Notes: generated by a model not told the origin, from the sequence alone. Positions 41,478 to 52,767 are shown, counted from the first letter of the stretch. The stretch: DNA of 64,000 nt from Entophlyctis helioformis (GCA_025526915.1 JAHLKH010000001.1:372001-436000); one strand, 5' to 3'. Program-made: numbers and translations.

Positions 41478-42603
41478 ATGCCGGGCGACGACGATGACCT
41501 TGATTTTATGAGCGATGCGTTCCTCAAGGAGCTCGAGACTCTGCCAGCCAAGGCCAGGCCGACAACCTACTCTGAGCGACGGAAACAGCAGCTGCAGCGC
41601 CAGCAAGCCAAGGGCCACACCAAGTCCAAGGCAGAAACAGGTGCCGCCATCTGTGTGAATCGGATCTGGCACACTGGACAGGCATTCGGCTGACGCTTGC
41701 ACGGCCCATTCGCAGAGCATGAGCAGCGAACCCAGGGTCTGCAGACGGCAATCAGCCAGGAGAGCGTTGGGTTCAGGCTGATGGCCAAGATGGGCTACAA
41801 GGCCGGCACTGCACTAGGCGCCTCATCGTCCGGTCTCATTGAGCCCATATCCGTGACGATCAAGTCAGGCACGTCACCAGCGCAGCATTCACTGTCCGCT
41901 TGTTTGCTGGCTTGCTGCTGACGTCCGAGAGTGGACAGATCGGCTGGGTGTCGGGCATAGGGAGCAAGAGCAGCCACACGGCCGCAAACGCACTCAGGGC
42001 GAGGTGGAGGCGCTCGAGGCGCAACACGCGATCGCTGCAGACGAGTACCGCCGAGCACTTGTGGCGCGGTTTGATGGCCGGCGTGTGGAGAGCGACCTTG
42101 CCAAAGCAAGGAAGGCGTGCAGGGATATGGACGAGCGGGCCGGCATTCCCGAGAACGCGTTCTGGCCGCGTGTGCGCGTCGTGGCACCAGCTGGTTACGA
42201 CGACGAGAATGACGAGACGGGCATTGCGATGGATGCCGGCCATGCACCCATCGTGATTGGCGATGATGATGACAGTGAGGAGGACGGGACGGGCAGCAAG
42301 ACGAAAGGATATGCGGCGGAAGTACAGGACGTTGATGACGAGGGTGGTGACAAGGACGGATCCGCAGAGACTGAACCCACGTTCAATGATATGGATGTAA
42401 GTGCACTGGCTGGCTGCGACGTAGGAGGCCTTGCCACTGACAAGCGTCGCCATCAACAGCCGCGAGACCAGCTGCGACTGGTGAATGCATATCTGCGTGA
42501 AAAGTACAACTACTGTGTCTGGTGCGGCAGCGTGTACAGCAGCGCCGAGGAAATGGCGTCGCAATGTCCAGGCGACACTGCAGGCGACCATGAAGACATG
42601 TGA
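41478..42603 (+). CDS. G-patch protein with C-terminal DUF4187 (GPATCH11-like)
   Basis: Exons 41478-41640, 41716-41868, 41939-42396, 42460-42603. G-patch in exon 2: SVGFRLMAKMGYKAGTALG, continuing into exon 3. The central part is coiled and acidic (IVIGDDDDSEEDG). The C-terminal DUF4187 zinc-like motif is complete: LRLVNAYLREKYNYCVWCG then SQCPG near the end. The G-patch implies a partner DEAH-box RNA helicase; human GPATCH11 is kinet­ochore/splicing-associated. The second intron starts AG|GCACGT, the only way to keep frame, so it is probably a GC-AG intron. Confidence 0.85.
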
Positions 42604-42696
42604 GCCTGGACAGCCGCCCAAAGGGCTTGAATAAATGTGCTCGCGTGATGTTCTGTTTACTCGCCGGTGCTGTGTCGCCACCTACTACTACTGTAA

Positions 42697-44670
42697 CTAC
42701 TCCTCATCGTCATCGTCATCGCCGCTGCTTCCATAGCCCGACACAAGGGCCGATGCAGCAGCGGGAGCAGCAGCGGGCGTGTGTGGCTTGCTGTTGCTGC
42801 TGTTGTTGCTGGTTGATGCTGCTTCTGCTCCTGCTGCTGCAGTTTTGGCTGGCGGACTGTCTTGCTTGGTTGCCTCGCTTGTGCCATTGGAAGGCGCGGC
42901 CACGGCTGCGCTTGCCGTCTTGGGCAGGGGTATCGCATAGGCAGAGCTCGCACTCTCGTGCACCGGCGGACCAGCAGGCAGCGGTGCAGGAGCAGGGTAC
43001 GCCATGCCAGGATACACGGCGCCGTACACGCCTGCAGCGCGCGTTGGATCGTACACAAAGCTCTTGCCATCCGCAGCAGGCACGTACCCGTACTGCGCAT
43101 AGTACGAGTAGTACGCCGCCATCGCGTCGTTAGTATACATGGGGCCGGCGCCTTGGATCTGCAGCGCTTGTTGCTGTTGCTGGTGCGCGACTTGTCCAGA
43201 GGTCGGTGCGTTGGCGTCCAGGCGTTGGTGCTTGAATGATTTTTCGTAGTCGGCAATGGTGCCTTCCTGGCCAATCACGGGCAGCTTGGCCTTGATGGCC
43301 TCTTCGACAATGCGCTCAGCCTTGCGCTTATTCTTGGCGATGATGCCTGGGTTGGGATCTTCGGTTGCCCAGCGCACATTCAGAACCTGTTTGTTTGATC
43401 GGCCGTGCCAGTCAGCCGTCCGCCCATAAAATAGCTGCGTGGGTAACCAAATGGGAACCAAGGGCCAAAGCGAAGACGCACCTCTCCTGAGTCGAGCGTC
43501 TGGCCGTACATGGCCTCTTTGGCAAACTCGGCACTGGATATGGTCTTGTACTGAACAAATGCGACGCCCTTGTCGTAGAGAATGTTGACTACAAAGCAGC
43601 CGCAAAGCGAGGCGGTGTTAGATGGATATCGAGCAGTCTGGCGAAATGAATGTGTGTTTGCAACACGTACTGCGGTCGATCTCGCCCCACTCGCTGAAAT
43701 GCTTCCGGACGCGGACCTGCGAAAGCATGAACATGCGATCAGCATGGAATGTGCCGTGCCACAGAGGACGAGCCAACCGACCTCCATGTCATCGCCAATG
43801 CTAACATGTCCGACGTAGAGCGTCGTGTTGAGACGCTCAAACGAGCCAATGCCGCCCATGTCCTCGCGATCAACTCTGTCGTCAAGGCCGAAACAACGTC
43901 AGCCAGATACATGCGAGAAAAGGCATGCGGTCTGCAATACATGCCTGTGCTTGTCACGGCCAAAGATATCCACCGTGGTCTCGCTGCGATCACCCGCCAT
44001 TGGGATCCGATGCAAGAACTGCCGCCATGCAAGCCCAGACCAGACGGACGAACGAACAAGGGTCAGCAGGCTGAGCAGAGCTGAGCCGAGCAGGCAAGAG
44101 CGAGCCAGACTCACGGTGCAATCCTTGCCCTTTGAGCAGCAGCCTCGTGCAAAGTGGACGCAGAACATGCTCTTCTTGCCGGCCTTTGTGCGTCCGGCAT
44201 CACGGGCAAGCACACAGCGGGTTGTTGCCTTTTCGGTTCTGCAGTGCGGCCAAGGGTCAGCGGCATGGCACGGTATGGGCATGGGTATGGGCAGCAGCCA
44301 GAGATGGACAGACGAGAAAGAGCAGCAACGCACCCCTTGCCAAACTTGCTGCCGTCGCCCGACCACTTGCTGTACCAGATGTTGTATGTGCCGGCATTCT
44401 CGACCGACTGCGACTGCGAGTACTCGACCTGCAGGACAGACACCGAGTGTCAGCGGAGCTGTACCAGCGGGCACGCATGGGCAGCAGTGCAGACACGGGC
44501 CAGTGGCCGGCTTGCCCGCTCGCCAGACAGACAAGCAAACAGCCAAACGAGCAGCAGCAAGGGCGGCGTGCCTGTTTGCGGGCGGGCCTGTCCTGGTAGT
44601 CCTTGGTGTAGTCGCGCTTGGGGCCCTTGGACTGGACCGTCCGTGACGCCTTGGCAGCTTCAAACGACAT
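42697..44670 (-). CDS. CWC2: Pre-mRNA splicing factor Cwc2 (RBM22-like)
   Basis: NTC-related factor that contacts U6 snRNA at the spliceosome catalytic core. Eight exons are inferred. Exon 1 (MSFEAAKASRTVQSKGPKRD) ends at AAACAG|GCACGC, again a GC-type donor. Then come the torus segment (TYNIWYSKWSGDGSKFGKG), the CCCH finger (MFCVHFARGCCSKGKDC and FLHRIPMAGDRSETTVDIFG), RRM RNP motifs (LNTTLYVGHVSIG, KGVAFVQYKTISSAEFAKEA) and LRFG-flanking VLNVRWATEDPNPG. The C-terminal 200 residues are Ala/Pro/Tyr-rich with an acidic end. The order of torus, zinc finger and RRM is diagnostic. Its ATG is 50 bp from that of MCEE. Confidence 0.88.
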
Positions 44671-44720
44671 GATCTGAGCGGCGGGAGTTTGCCTTTGTCG
44701 CCAACCCGCCAACCGCCAAC

Positions 44721-45749
44721 ATGATTCTGGGCCGCTCGCTGCTCGCTGCGTCTGCCGCTGCGTCTGCCCGCTCTGCCGGCACCAAGACGTCGCTGGCTGC
44801 CACTGCTGCCACTGCCGCATCTGTGTACGCCCAGTCCAAGCCGCTGTGTCGCTCGCTTGCATCGGTGCCCAATCCTGCCGTCAGTATCCATGCCTGCCTT
44901 GTCTGCCCTGCCTGCCTTGCCTGCCTTGCCACCGACTGCATCTCACACTCGCACTACTCGGGCCACTCGCACCACTCGGACTGCAGAGCCCTATCTGGAA
45001 CCTCGGCCACCTCAACCACGTTGCCATTGCCGTGCCCGACATTGACAAGACCGCAGAGTTCTACCGCACCGTCCTCAACGCCAAAGTCAGCGCCAAAGTG
45101 GTGCGTGCTCTTGGCCGTCTTGTCCGGCTTGACTCATGATGGGTCACGGCAAGGTCACCAGACCATCGCATGAGCGCCTGGGCATCTGGACTGACACGAG
45201 AGCGTGACTTGCATGCAACGCTTTCCAGCCGCTGCCCGAGCACGGCGTGTACACCGTCTTTGTCGATCTCGGCAACACCAAGTTTGAGCTGCGTAAGCCG
45301 ACGGTCATTGGGACTGCCGTCGCAGAAGCAGCATCGTCTGACAGTGCACATGCAATGCAGTTCACCCGTACGGCGACAAGAGCCCCATTGCCAACTTTTT
45401 GAAAAAGAACCCAGCCGGCGGTATCCACCACGTGTGCATCGAGGTATGGGCCAAGCCTTGGCGCATCATCCCGCCTGCATCCCATCTCACTGAATGTGCG
45501 TTCCGCGGTTGATCAGGTCGACAATATCAAGAACGCCATGGCCGTGCTGACTGCCAACAAGGTGCGCGCTCTGGACCCTGAGCCCAAGATCGGTGCTCAC
45601 GGCAAGCCTGTCGTCTTCTTCCACCCCAAGGACTTTAACGGTGTCTTGGTAAGAGCCTGCTTTCGCCGTTTACAGACGCGCATACATGCATGCATGCATG
45701 CATGCATCAACTGACACCGTGTTGCTAGCTCGAGCTCGAGCAAAAGTAA
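44721..45749 (+). CDS. MCEE: Methylmalonyl-CoA epimerase, mitochondrial
   Basis: Interconverts (R)- and (S)-methylmalonyl-CoA in propionate metabolism. Exons 44721-44879, 44987-45100, 45229-45292, 45361-45443, 45517-45648, 45729-45749; the last coding exon is only 21 nt. The N-terminus (MILGRSLLAASAAASARSAG) is a clear mitochondrial presequence. The two-half glyoxalase/VOC fold has metal-ligand regions LNHVAIAVPDIDKTAEFY, GNTKFELLHPYG, GIHHVCIEV and GVLLELEQK. It implies a B12-dependent methylmalonyl-CoA pathway, which most Dikarya lack; this supports an early-diverging fungal host. Confidence 0.88.
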
Positions 45750-45896
45750 GAGAGTGCTGCGCAAACACGACGCCTTGCGGCACCATCTGGCATTACCAAC
45801 AGTAACAAAACGCAACATCACCATCATTCAGAGCCTTTTTATCCATTGTGAAAGAGTAAACGTGGGGAGCACTGGCTTGGCAGTAGAGGGTAGGAT

Positions 45897-46546
45897 TTAC
45901 ATGCCAAGAGCACGCTCCATGGTCAAGTGCACGTCCATCATCTGCGTGGGCATCTTGGCCTCTGTACAACGCATTGATTCGCACCATGGCAGATGAGTAA
46001 ACCGGCAGCGATCCGCCAGCGATCCGGCAGGGCAGCGATCAGGCACGAACACATACCTCCAAGGAAGTCCTCAAACTCAATGTCGTCATCCTTGCCGTTG
46101 AGAATGTCAAGCGCCACATTGTGTGTGTGTAGGACGGGAATGGCGCGCATGTGCTGTTGATCCCGCCCCATCCATTCGCTGCAGTCAGTCCCTAGCTCCC
46201 ATGGCCAGATACCTCCGCGCACGCTCTTACACACCTGCTTGATGAGCGCGCGCTCCATCTGGATGCGGAGCGGGGCAGCAACGCCGTAGACGTTGCGGAG
46301 GATGCCCAGACGCAGCTGGTCGCGAGTCTGGTCCCAGTTCTCCAGACGCGCCTCGAGCGGGTGGCCCTGGACGATTTCAGAGCGCAAGGTGCGCAGACCG
46401 TTGCGGAACGAGTCGTGGACACCGTACTCTGCGTTGTCGCGGCCGAGGGCCGCGGGCCCCTGGACGGGCAGAGCGGCTGGAACCATGCGGAGCGTAGACG
46501 ACTGTTGGTGGTGCGTTGGTGGTGCGTTGCGTTGAGGTTGCGACAT
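45897..46546 (-). CDS. UMP1: Proteasome maturation factor Ump1 (POMP)
   Basis: Chaperone for 20S proteasome assembly; it is degraded by the completed particle. Exons 46546-46235, 46153-46057, 45961-45897 give 157 aa, the family size. Motifs: YGVHDSFRNGLRTLRSE, HPLEARLENWDQTRDQLRLG, ILRNVYGVAAPLRIQMERAL, then HNVALDILNGKDDDIEFEDF and the C-terminus MDVHLTMERALGM. The N-terminus is short and Gln/Pro-rich. Confidence 0.9.
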
Positions 46547-46840
46547 GTCCAGGGTTTCGGGTGTTAGTCGACAGGGACATCTGCACGGCAGCGAGCCGAT
46601 GGCATGCAGCAGTCTGTGCAGTCTGTGCAGCATGTGCAGCATGTGCAGCATGTGCAGCATGGCGGGCTGGACGCTGCTGCTGGCAAGGGGCAGGCCGCGA
46701 GAGGCAAGCGAGACGGATGCGCGGCAGACGGACCATGCTGAGCTGACAAGGGTGCTGTTGACGACTTCAAGGCGAGATTCGCTGGCGCGAGTTTGCCCAC
46801 CGACTGCCGACACCGTCCAACCGCACGGCCACGACGAGCA

Positions 46841-48594
46841 ATGGGCAAGGTGGGCAGCCGCACGCACACACGCACACACGCACACAGGCCCGCTGCAGAT
46901 GCACCTCTGCCAGACAGACATGCAAGAGCCGCTCGCCAGTCACTAACACAACACTGGCTGGTACCGACTGCAACGACTGCAACGACTGCGACGACTGCGA
47001 CGACGGACGGAGAGCAGAAGAAGAAGAAGGTCGAATACAAGCCATGGTGCTGGTGAGTCGCAGAGACGGAGGGGTGCGCAGGCTGCACAGAGCAGCAGGC
47101 GGCAGCAGCCTGCTGGTCGGCATGCGCTGCTGTGTCTGCCGCTGCTGGGCTGTGCCCAGCCGCACGCTGTCGCCAGCCTATCTGGGCTTCGTGACGGCCC
47201 GTTGCAACCAAGATCAGCAATCGCCCCATCGATGCCTGGCGACGACGGACTGACGACATCCGGCCCACGTCCGGCCCATGCATGTACAGGTACTGCGACC
47301 GCGAGTTTGACGACGAAAAGGTGCTCATCGACCACCAAAAGGCCAAGCACTTCAAGTGCCATCTCTGCACCAAGAAACTCAACACTGCGGGCGGTCTCGT
47401 TATCCACGTGCAGCAAGTCCACAAGGAGACGCTAAGGCTGTACGTTGTCTGCTGGCAGATCTGCAGTGGGTCGTTGGTGACGGCGACGACTGACGCTTGC
47501 TGGATGCTGTTTTACAGGCTGCAGAACACGCTGCCGGGGCGAGACTCGGTCGACATTGAGATCTTTGGAACTGAGGGCGTGCCGCCAGAGGATCTGGAGA
47601 AGCACTACGAAGACGTGGACATGCGGAGCGGCGTGGTGAAGAAGGCACGCGTCGAGTCGCAAGTGGATCCAGATGCGCTTATGCGGCAGCTCGAGTCGTT
47701 CAGACAGGCACAGGGCCACGGCGCAAATGGGCTGGGCGGTGTCGGGGCTGGGATGCAGGGGCAGCAGGCACCGATGGGCATGGGCCAGCAGCACTATGGC
47801 ATGCACCAGCCGCACCAGCCCCCACAGCACGGATATGGACAGTATGGCCAGCATGGCGCGCCAGGGATACCGGGAATGCCGGGAATGCCTGGGATGCCCG
47901 TGGTGCCTGGGATGCCTGGAATGCCCGGGATGCCTCCCGCCCAGCATTTCTATCCTGGCATGCCACACCAGCCATACGGCCAGCAGTATCCTGGCGCTCC
48001 ATAGTATGTTTCGCACTGCCTGATGTCCGAGTGCCCGACGGTCTGTGAGATGAGGCGAGCCGCTAACACGATCTGCGGTGGACAAGCAGCGGACCGCCGC
48101 CTCCATACGGTGCATGGCCACCACAAGGACACCCAGGAGCCCACGGCGCACCAAACGGCGTTCCGCTGCCCATGCCGCCATACGGAGCTGCTGCAGGCAT
48201 CCCGCCCCCGCATGCGCCAATGCCAGCCCCGCCGCCAGGCGCCACTGCTGGTGCACCATCGCCAGCACCACCGTCAGTCGCCCCAACTGCTGCTGCGCCA
48301 ATGCCAATGCCAGCCGCCGTCCCGCCCTATGCACAACCACCGCCATCATTGGCAGGACTGGCCCCGCCGCCTGTTCCACCGGCGACAGCGCCATCGGCGC
48401 CAGTGCCTGCTGCGACGGCTGCACCAAGTGCGGCGGGTGCCAAGAAGACGCATATGGTCTGCGTCAATCTGGATGTGTCGATGGTGCGTCTCTCCTTTGT
48501 CGTGTGACGCAGGAAAATAGTTACTGACGCCGCTGCATGGAAACAGGAGGAGATCAGAGCCGCGCATCCAAGGCATCAGTACAGAGCCCAGTGA
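46841..48594 (+). CDS. BuGZ/ZNF207-like zinc-finger protein
   Basis: Mitotic Bub3-binding, microtubule-associated zinc-finger family. Exons: 46841-46849 (only ATG GGC AAG), 47018-47052, 47290-47439, 47518-48003, 48090-48483, 48547-48594. The conserved start [20 protein letters not shown] runs through two C2H2 fingers ([20 protein letters not shown]) and [17 protein letters not shown]. The middle is Gly/Pro/Met-rich, with [10 protein letters not shown] repeats. The C-terminus [16 protein letters not shown] matches the GLEBS-type motif that binds Bub3. The nine-base first coding exon is inferred from the donor AAG|GTGGGC, a CACTAACAC branch site and the family start. Confidence 0.85.
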
Positions 48595-49291
48595 ATGAAT
48601 GTGGTGGTCTGCCTTTTGTTGCAACGCAGTCGGTGGTGCAGTGGACCAGTTGTCCAGTGGCTTACATGAACGCAGGCAGGCAGGCAGGCAGGCACCCTTT
48701 GGCCCAATGTGTGCGGCAGAATTGCTGAGTCAGCGGAACGGAGTGGCTTTTGATTCCCTCGGCTGCGGCCCGGAGGGCTGTGCTTGATTGTGAGGTCTGG
48801 TGACTCACGATCATGAGCCTCCCGACGTTTGTGACATGGAGGTGGGAAGGGGGACGGCGGGCAGTCGAGTGCAGTCCCGTGCAGTCCAGTGCAGTGCAAG
48901 AGTCCAGCAGGGCCTGTCCATGGGGGTTAGCGGAGCGACGGCAGCCGAGGGCAGTGGAGGGCATGGCAGGGCTGTGCTGTGCTGTCGGCCACCTGGCCGC
49001 AGAGCGACGGCGGAGTTTTCTGGCGGGCAGCGAGCGCAATAAAGGAGATAACGAAGGGTGGATAAGAGAGCTGGCTGGCTGGCTGGCTGGCTGATAAGGG
49101 GGGTGTTTATAGAGTGCGTATGTACAGTGAAGCAGAGCAAGGAGAGAGAGATGGGGAAGAGAGGGAGGGAGAGGAGCGACTGGCAGGCTGCTTGGGTGTG
49201 CTATTGTAGGGTTTTTGGGGTGGAGCTGCGCAGGAAGAGGCGGCGGGTGTTGCTAGTGCCATATCATCAGCGTCACAGAGGGTCACCGGCA
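48595..49291. other. Intergenic, convergent, repeat-rich
   Basis: About 700 bp of 3' flanking sequence between BuGZ and the Ecl1-like gene. It holds GGCA (48677-48694) and GGCT (about 49070-49091) tetranucleotide runs and GTGCAGTC near-repeats (about 48870-48900). No coding signal. Confidence 0.5.
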
Positions 49292-49690
49292 TCACAAGAT
49301 GAACGGCGGCGGCGCGGCCACGGACGAGCGCTTGTGGTGGTGCGAGTGGTGGTGGTGGTGGTGGTGCGAATGGGAGCGGTTGCGGAACTCGAGCGAGAAG
49401 GAGCTGGAGCTGGAGCCGGCGCCCAAGACGAACGGCGACGGCGGCGAGGCGATGTGGTTGGAGCCAAAGGCCGAGAGGGCCGGCGATGGCGGCAGCGAGG
49501 GCGATGCATTGAGCGCATGACGCATGATTGCGCCGCTGGACGAGCCCGACGGCGAGATGGACAGCGAGCCCATGGCGGACGACAGCTGGTCGTGGGCGTA
49601 GGCCGAGTGCAGGCAGAGCGAGCTGCAGTACATGGAGCCCGGCGAGCAGGACTTGCCGCATCCGTTCAGGCAAAAGTCGAGGGCGTCCAT
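49292..49690 (-). CDS. Ecl1-like zinc-binding small protein
   Basis: 132 aa, single exon. The N-terminus MDALDFCLNGCGKSCSPGSM then YCSSLC has the C-x3-C ... Y-C-S-x2-C arrangement of the fungal Ecl1/life-span regulatory family, named for extending chronological lifespan in S. pombe. The rest is Ser/Pro-rich and ends with a His run (RSHSHHHHHHHSHHHKR), perhaps also metal-binding. Function beyond family membership is inference. Confidence 0.7.
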   Translation of the reverse strand: MDALDFCLNGCGKSCSPGSMYCSSLCLHSAYAHDQLSSAMGSLSISPSGSSSGAIMRHALNASPSLPPSPALSAFGSNHIASPPSPFVLGAGSSSSSFSLEFRNRSHSHHHHHHHSHHHKRSSVAAPPPFIL

Positions 49691-50240
49691 TGTGATGTGA
49701 TGTGTGTGTGTGTGGGTGCGGGTGGGTGCGGGTCTGTTTCTGTGTGCTTCCGTGCGGACGAGCTTTTTGGCTTTGAAAGGAAAGTGCGCGGAACCAGCGA
49801 GCGTTTTAATGGCTGGCTGGCTGGCTGGCTGGCTGGGAGGCCGATTCCAAAACGATCCACGGCGGGACGGCCGGCCAATCAGCGCTGTCGGCTGGGCACG
49901 AGCTGGACACGTGCCCAAGCAGACCGCTCGAGAGGCTGCAGGCGCCATTGTGTGTAGGGCCACGCCCTGGTGGCCTGTGATTGCCTGGCCACAGCAGCCG
50001 CACGTTCGCCCACGACATTATCCGCCGACGGGCTACGTAAAGCAACGCTGCGCTGCGCAACGCTACGCAATGCAAGCAGCAATGCAATGCAACCGTGCCC
50101 ACCACACCGCCACGCACACCGCACAGCACAGCACGCCGCCGCCGGCTGCCAGCTGGCATCAGCAGACCGCATTGCATTGCCTCCGCCGTCGCCTTTCAGT
50201 GACCGAAAAATTCTAGAATTTTCGACGGCGCACAAACAAA
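49691..50240. promoter_or_regulatory. Divergent intergenic region with heat-shock element
   Basis: 550 bp between the Ecl1-like gene and PAN6. A GGCT run (about 49810-49833), a CCAAT (about 49876) and GCA-rich stretches are visible. A perfect three-unit heat-shock element TTCtaGAAttTTC lies at 50211-50223, about 20 bp before the PAN6 start region, within the palindrome AAAATTCTAGAATTTT. Confidence 0.6.
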
Positions 50241-51574
50241 CATGTTTCATTGCGCCTCTTGCGCGCTGTGTCAACAAGGCGATTCAGCACTGGGGCGGCG
50301 GCGTTGGCTCGGGCGTTGGCTCGGGAGGCGCCGGCTCGGGAGGCGCTGGCCCTCGCATTATCCGCACGGTTGCAGAGTATCGCTCCCTGAGAGAGTCTTG
50401 GTTCCGTGAGGGCCTGACTGTTGGCTTTGTGCCGACAATGGTGCGCTGTCTGCCTTGAACGACCAAGTGTCTGAGAGCCTGTCATCTGGCATCTGCTGAC
50501 TGCATCTGCTGACATGGCATGGCATGCATGGCATGGCTGGCATGGCTGGCATGGCTTGACAGGGTGCGCTACACGAAGGCCACACGACCCTTGGTATGCA
50601 TGTGCGTGTCCGTTGCCTTGTCCGGCACTGACATGCAGACTGACGTTGACAACAACAACAACAACAACAACAACAACGACGCACCAGCTCGCGAGGCACG
50701 CAAGACTTGCGATCGCGTCGTTGCCAGCATCTTTGTGAACCCTGCTCAGTTCGCCCCCACCGAAGATCTGGCAAAGTACCCTCGCACCGAGGAGCAGGAC
50801 GTCCGCATGCTTGGCGCCGAGCGTGTCGATGTCGTTTTTGCACCAAGCGTGACGGAAATGTACCCTGCCGGCATCACCCTGCAAGTCAAGGAGCAGTTTG
50901 GCACCTTTGTCGAGGTCAAGGGCAAGTCGCACCAAATGTAAGCACGTTGTCTGCGATCATCCATCCATCCATCCATCCATACCTCTAGACTGGGCTGGGC
51001 TGGGCTGGGCTGGACTGGAACGCTCACTCGTCACAATAATGGCGGGCCGTCTAGGGAGGGATCCATTCGCCCACACTTTTTCCGCGGCGTTGCAACCGTC
51101 GTGTCCAAGCTGTTCAACATCATGCAGCCCACGCACGCCTACTTTGGCCAAAAGGACGTGCAGCAGTGCTCGGTCATCCGCAGCATGGTGCGCGACCTCT
51201 TCTACCCGCTGCAGGTTGTCGTCGTGCCCACCATCCGCGAGAGCGACGGCCTTGCCATGAGCTCGCGCAACCGATACCTGTCCCCCTCAGAGCGTGCCAT
51301 CGCGCCTGTTCTATACCGTGCCCTCCAAGCATCCACACGTGCCTTTGAGGCTGGCACCACGTCCCGCGACGAGCTGGTTGCCGTTGCTGAAAAGGTTATT
51401 GCAGAAGAGCCCGGCGTCAAGCTCGAGTACATCAGCATTGCCGATCCGTATCTGCTCGAAGAAGTTGGCCACGTGGACCGCAAGGCCGGTGCGATTCTTT
51501 CCGGCGCCATCCGTGTCGGCACGACCCGCATCATTGACAATGTGCTCCTTGGCCTCGACCCCAAGGGTCTCTAA
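50241..51574 (+). CDS. PAN6: Pantothenate synthetase
   Basis: Joins pantoate and beta-alanine using ATP (vitamin B5 and CoA synthesis). Exons: to 50440, 50563-50593, 50688-50937, 51055-51574. Motifs: [10 protein letters not shown] joined to [68 protein letters not shown] and [14 protein letters not shown], all PanC signatures. The second intron carries an (AAC)n run. The start is unclear: the ATG at 50241 is out of frame with the rest of exon 1, where the frame reads [14 protein letters not shown] without an ATG. A missed upstream exon or a one-base error in the GGC-rich repeat (50290-50350) would explain this. Confidence 0.85.
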
Positions 51575-51651
51575 TCAATGAAGCTGGCTGCACTCTCTTC
51601 AACGCGACGAGACCAAACTTTTCTTTTGCCAACTCTTGGACCCGACTTCAG

Positions 51652-52767
51652 ATGGCATTCGACAGGAACGACGACTTTACCGACGAGTCTGACGCAGGCG
51701 GTGCCGGCTTCAACAGCGACGACGAAGAGGTCGAGCTGCGCCAGGCCAAGGGCCGTCGGCCTGCCAAGGGCCGTCGGCCTGCCAAGAAGACTGCAAAGGT
51801 CACCGACGGCTCCGAGTCTGATGCATCCTACGACAACGTCAACGGCAACGTCAACGACAACGACAACATCGGCGACGATGACCAAGAGGAAAGCGGCGAA
51901 GAGGACGACGAAGAGGACGATGATGGAGAGGACGACGACGATGAGGACGATGAAGATCTCAACACTGTCGAGCGGGGCAACGCCAAGCCGCTGACGCTCG
52001 CGACATTGAAAAAGTTCCAGGACAAGGTCGACTCCACAGGCGTCGTGTACCTCTCCCGCGTCCCGCCGTTCATGAAGCCTCAAAAGGTGCGATCCCTCCT
52101 CTCCCGCTACGGCGAGCTGGGCCGCATCTACCTCAACCCAGAAGACGCCAAGGTAGCCGCACGCCGCCGCAAGTACAAGCACAACAAGCGCACCAACTAC
52201 ACCGAGGGCTGGGTCGAGTTTCTCGACAAGGGCGTCGCGCGCCGCACGGCCGAGCTCCTCAACAACTCGACCATTGGCGGCAAGAAGCGGTCGTTCTACT
52301 ACGATGACATCTGGAACATCAAGTACCTGCCGCGGTTCAAGTGGAACCATCTCACGGAACAGCTGGCGTACGAGCTCAAGGTCAAGGAGCAGCGGTTGCG
52401 CACGGAAATGAGCCAGGCCAAGCGCGAGAACAAGATGTATCTGGGCAATGTGGCCAAGGCCAAGATGATCGAGGCCATCCAGGAGCGTCGGACAAGCAAG
52501 AAACGCGAGCGTGACGACGAGGATGGGGGCGATGCCAAGGCTGCCGCTTCTGCCTCCTCGGCCTCGGCTGCGGCGGCTGCTGGAAGCGCGGACGCCGCCT
52601 CGAGCATCCGTCGCACATTCAAGCAACGCCGTGTGGTCGACGTTGAGCAGTCCAATCCATCCGCAGCGCCATCCAAGACGACGAAACCGTCGTCCAGCTC
52701 ATCGGCGAGCAGTGCGCCTGCTGCAAAGACCAAAAAGTCGTCGATGCTCTCCAAGATCTTTTCATAA
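51652..52767 (+). CDS. ESF2: Nucleolar 18S rRNA processing factor Esf2 (ABT1-like)
   Basis: 371 aa, single exon. SSU-processome protein that stimulates the helicase Dbp8 in yeast. The N-terminus has two RRPAKG repeats and a long Asp/Glu tract. The RRM-like core is GVVYLSRVPPFMKPQKVRSL, LSRYGELGRIYLNPED, GWVEFLDKGVARRTAELLNN and YDDIWNIKYLPRFKWNHLTE, strongly family-specific. The C-terminus is basic, then Ser/Ala-rich. It follows PAN6 in tandem with 77 bp between. Confidence 0.92.
   Translation: MAFDRNDDFTDESDAGGAGFNSDDEEVELRQAKGRRPAKGRRPAKKTAKVTDGSESDASYDNVNGNVNDNDNIGDDDQEESGEEDDEEDDDGEDDDDEDDEDLNTVERGNAKPLTLATLKKFQDKVDSTGVVYLSRVPPFMKPQKVRSLLSRYGELGRIYLNPEDAKVAARRRKYKHNKRTNYTEGWVEFLDKGVARRTAELLNNSTIGGKKRSFYYDDIWNIKYLPRFKWNHLTEQLAYELKVKEQRLRTEMSQAKRENKMYLGNVAKAKMIEAIQERRTSKKRERDDEDGGDAKAAASASSASAAAAAGSADAASSIRRTFKQRRVVDVEQSNPSAAPSKTTKPSSSSSASSAPAAKTKKSSMLSKIFS

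Noticed and set aside
49292..49963. Longer Ecl1-like protein starting near 49963
   Set aside because: Upstream part is unconserved; the family starts at MDALDFC (49690).
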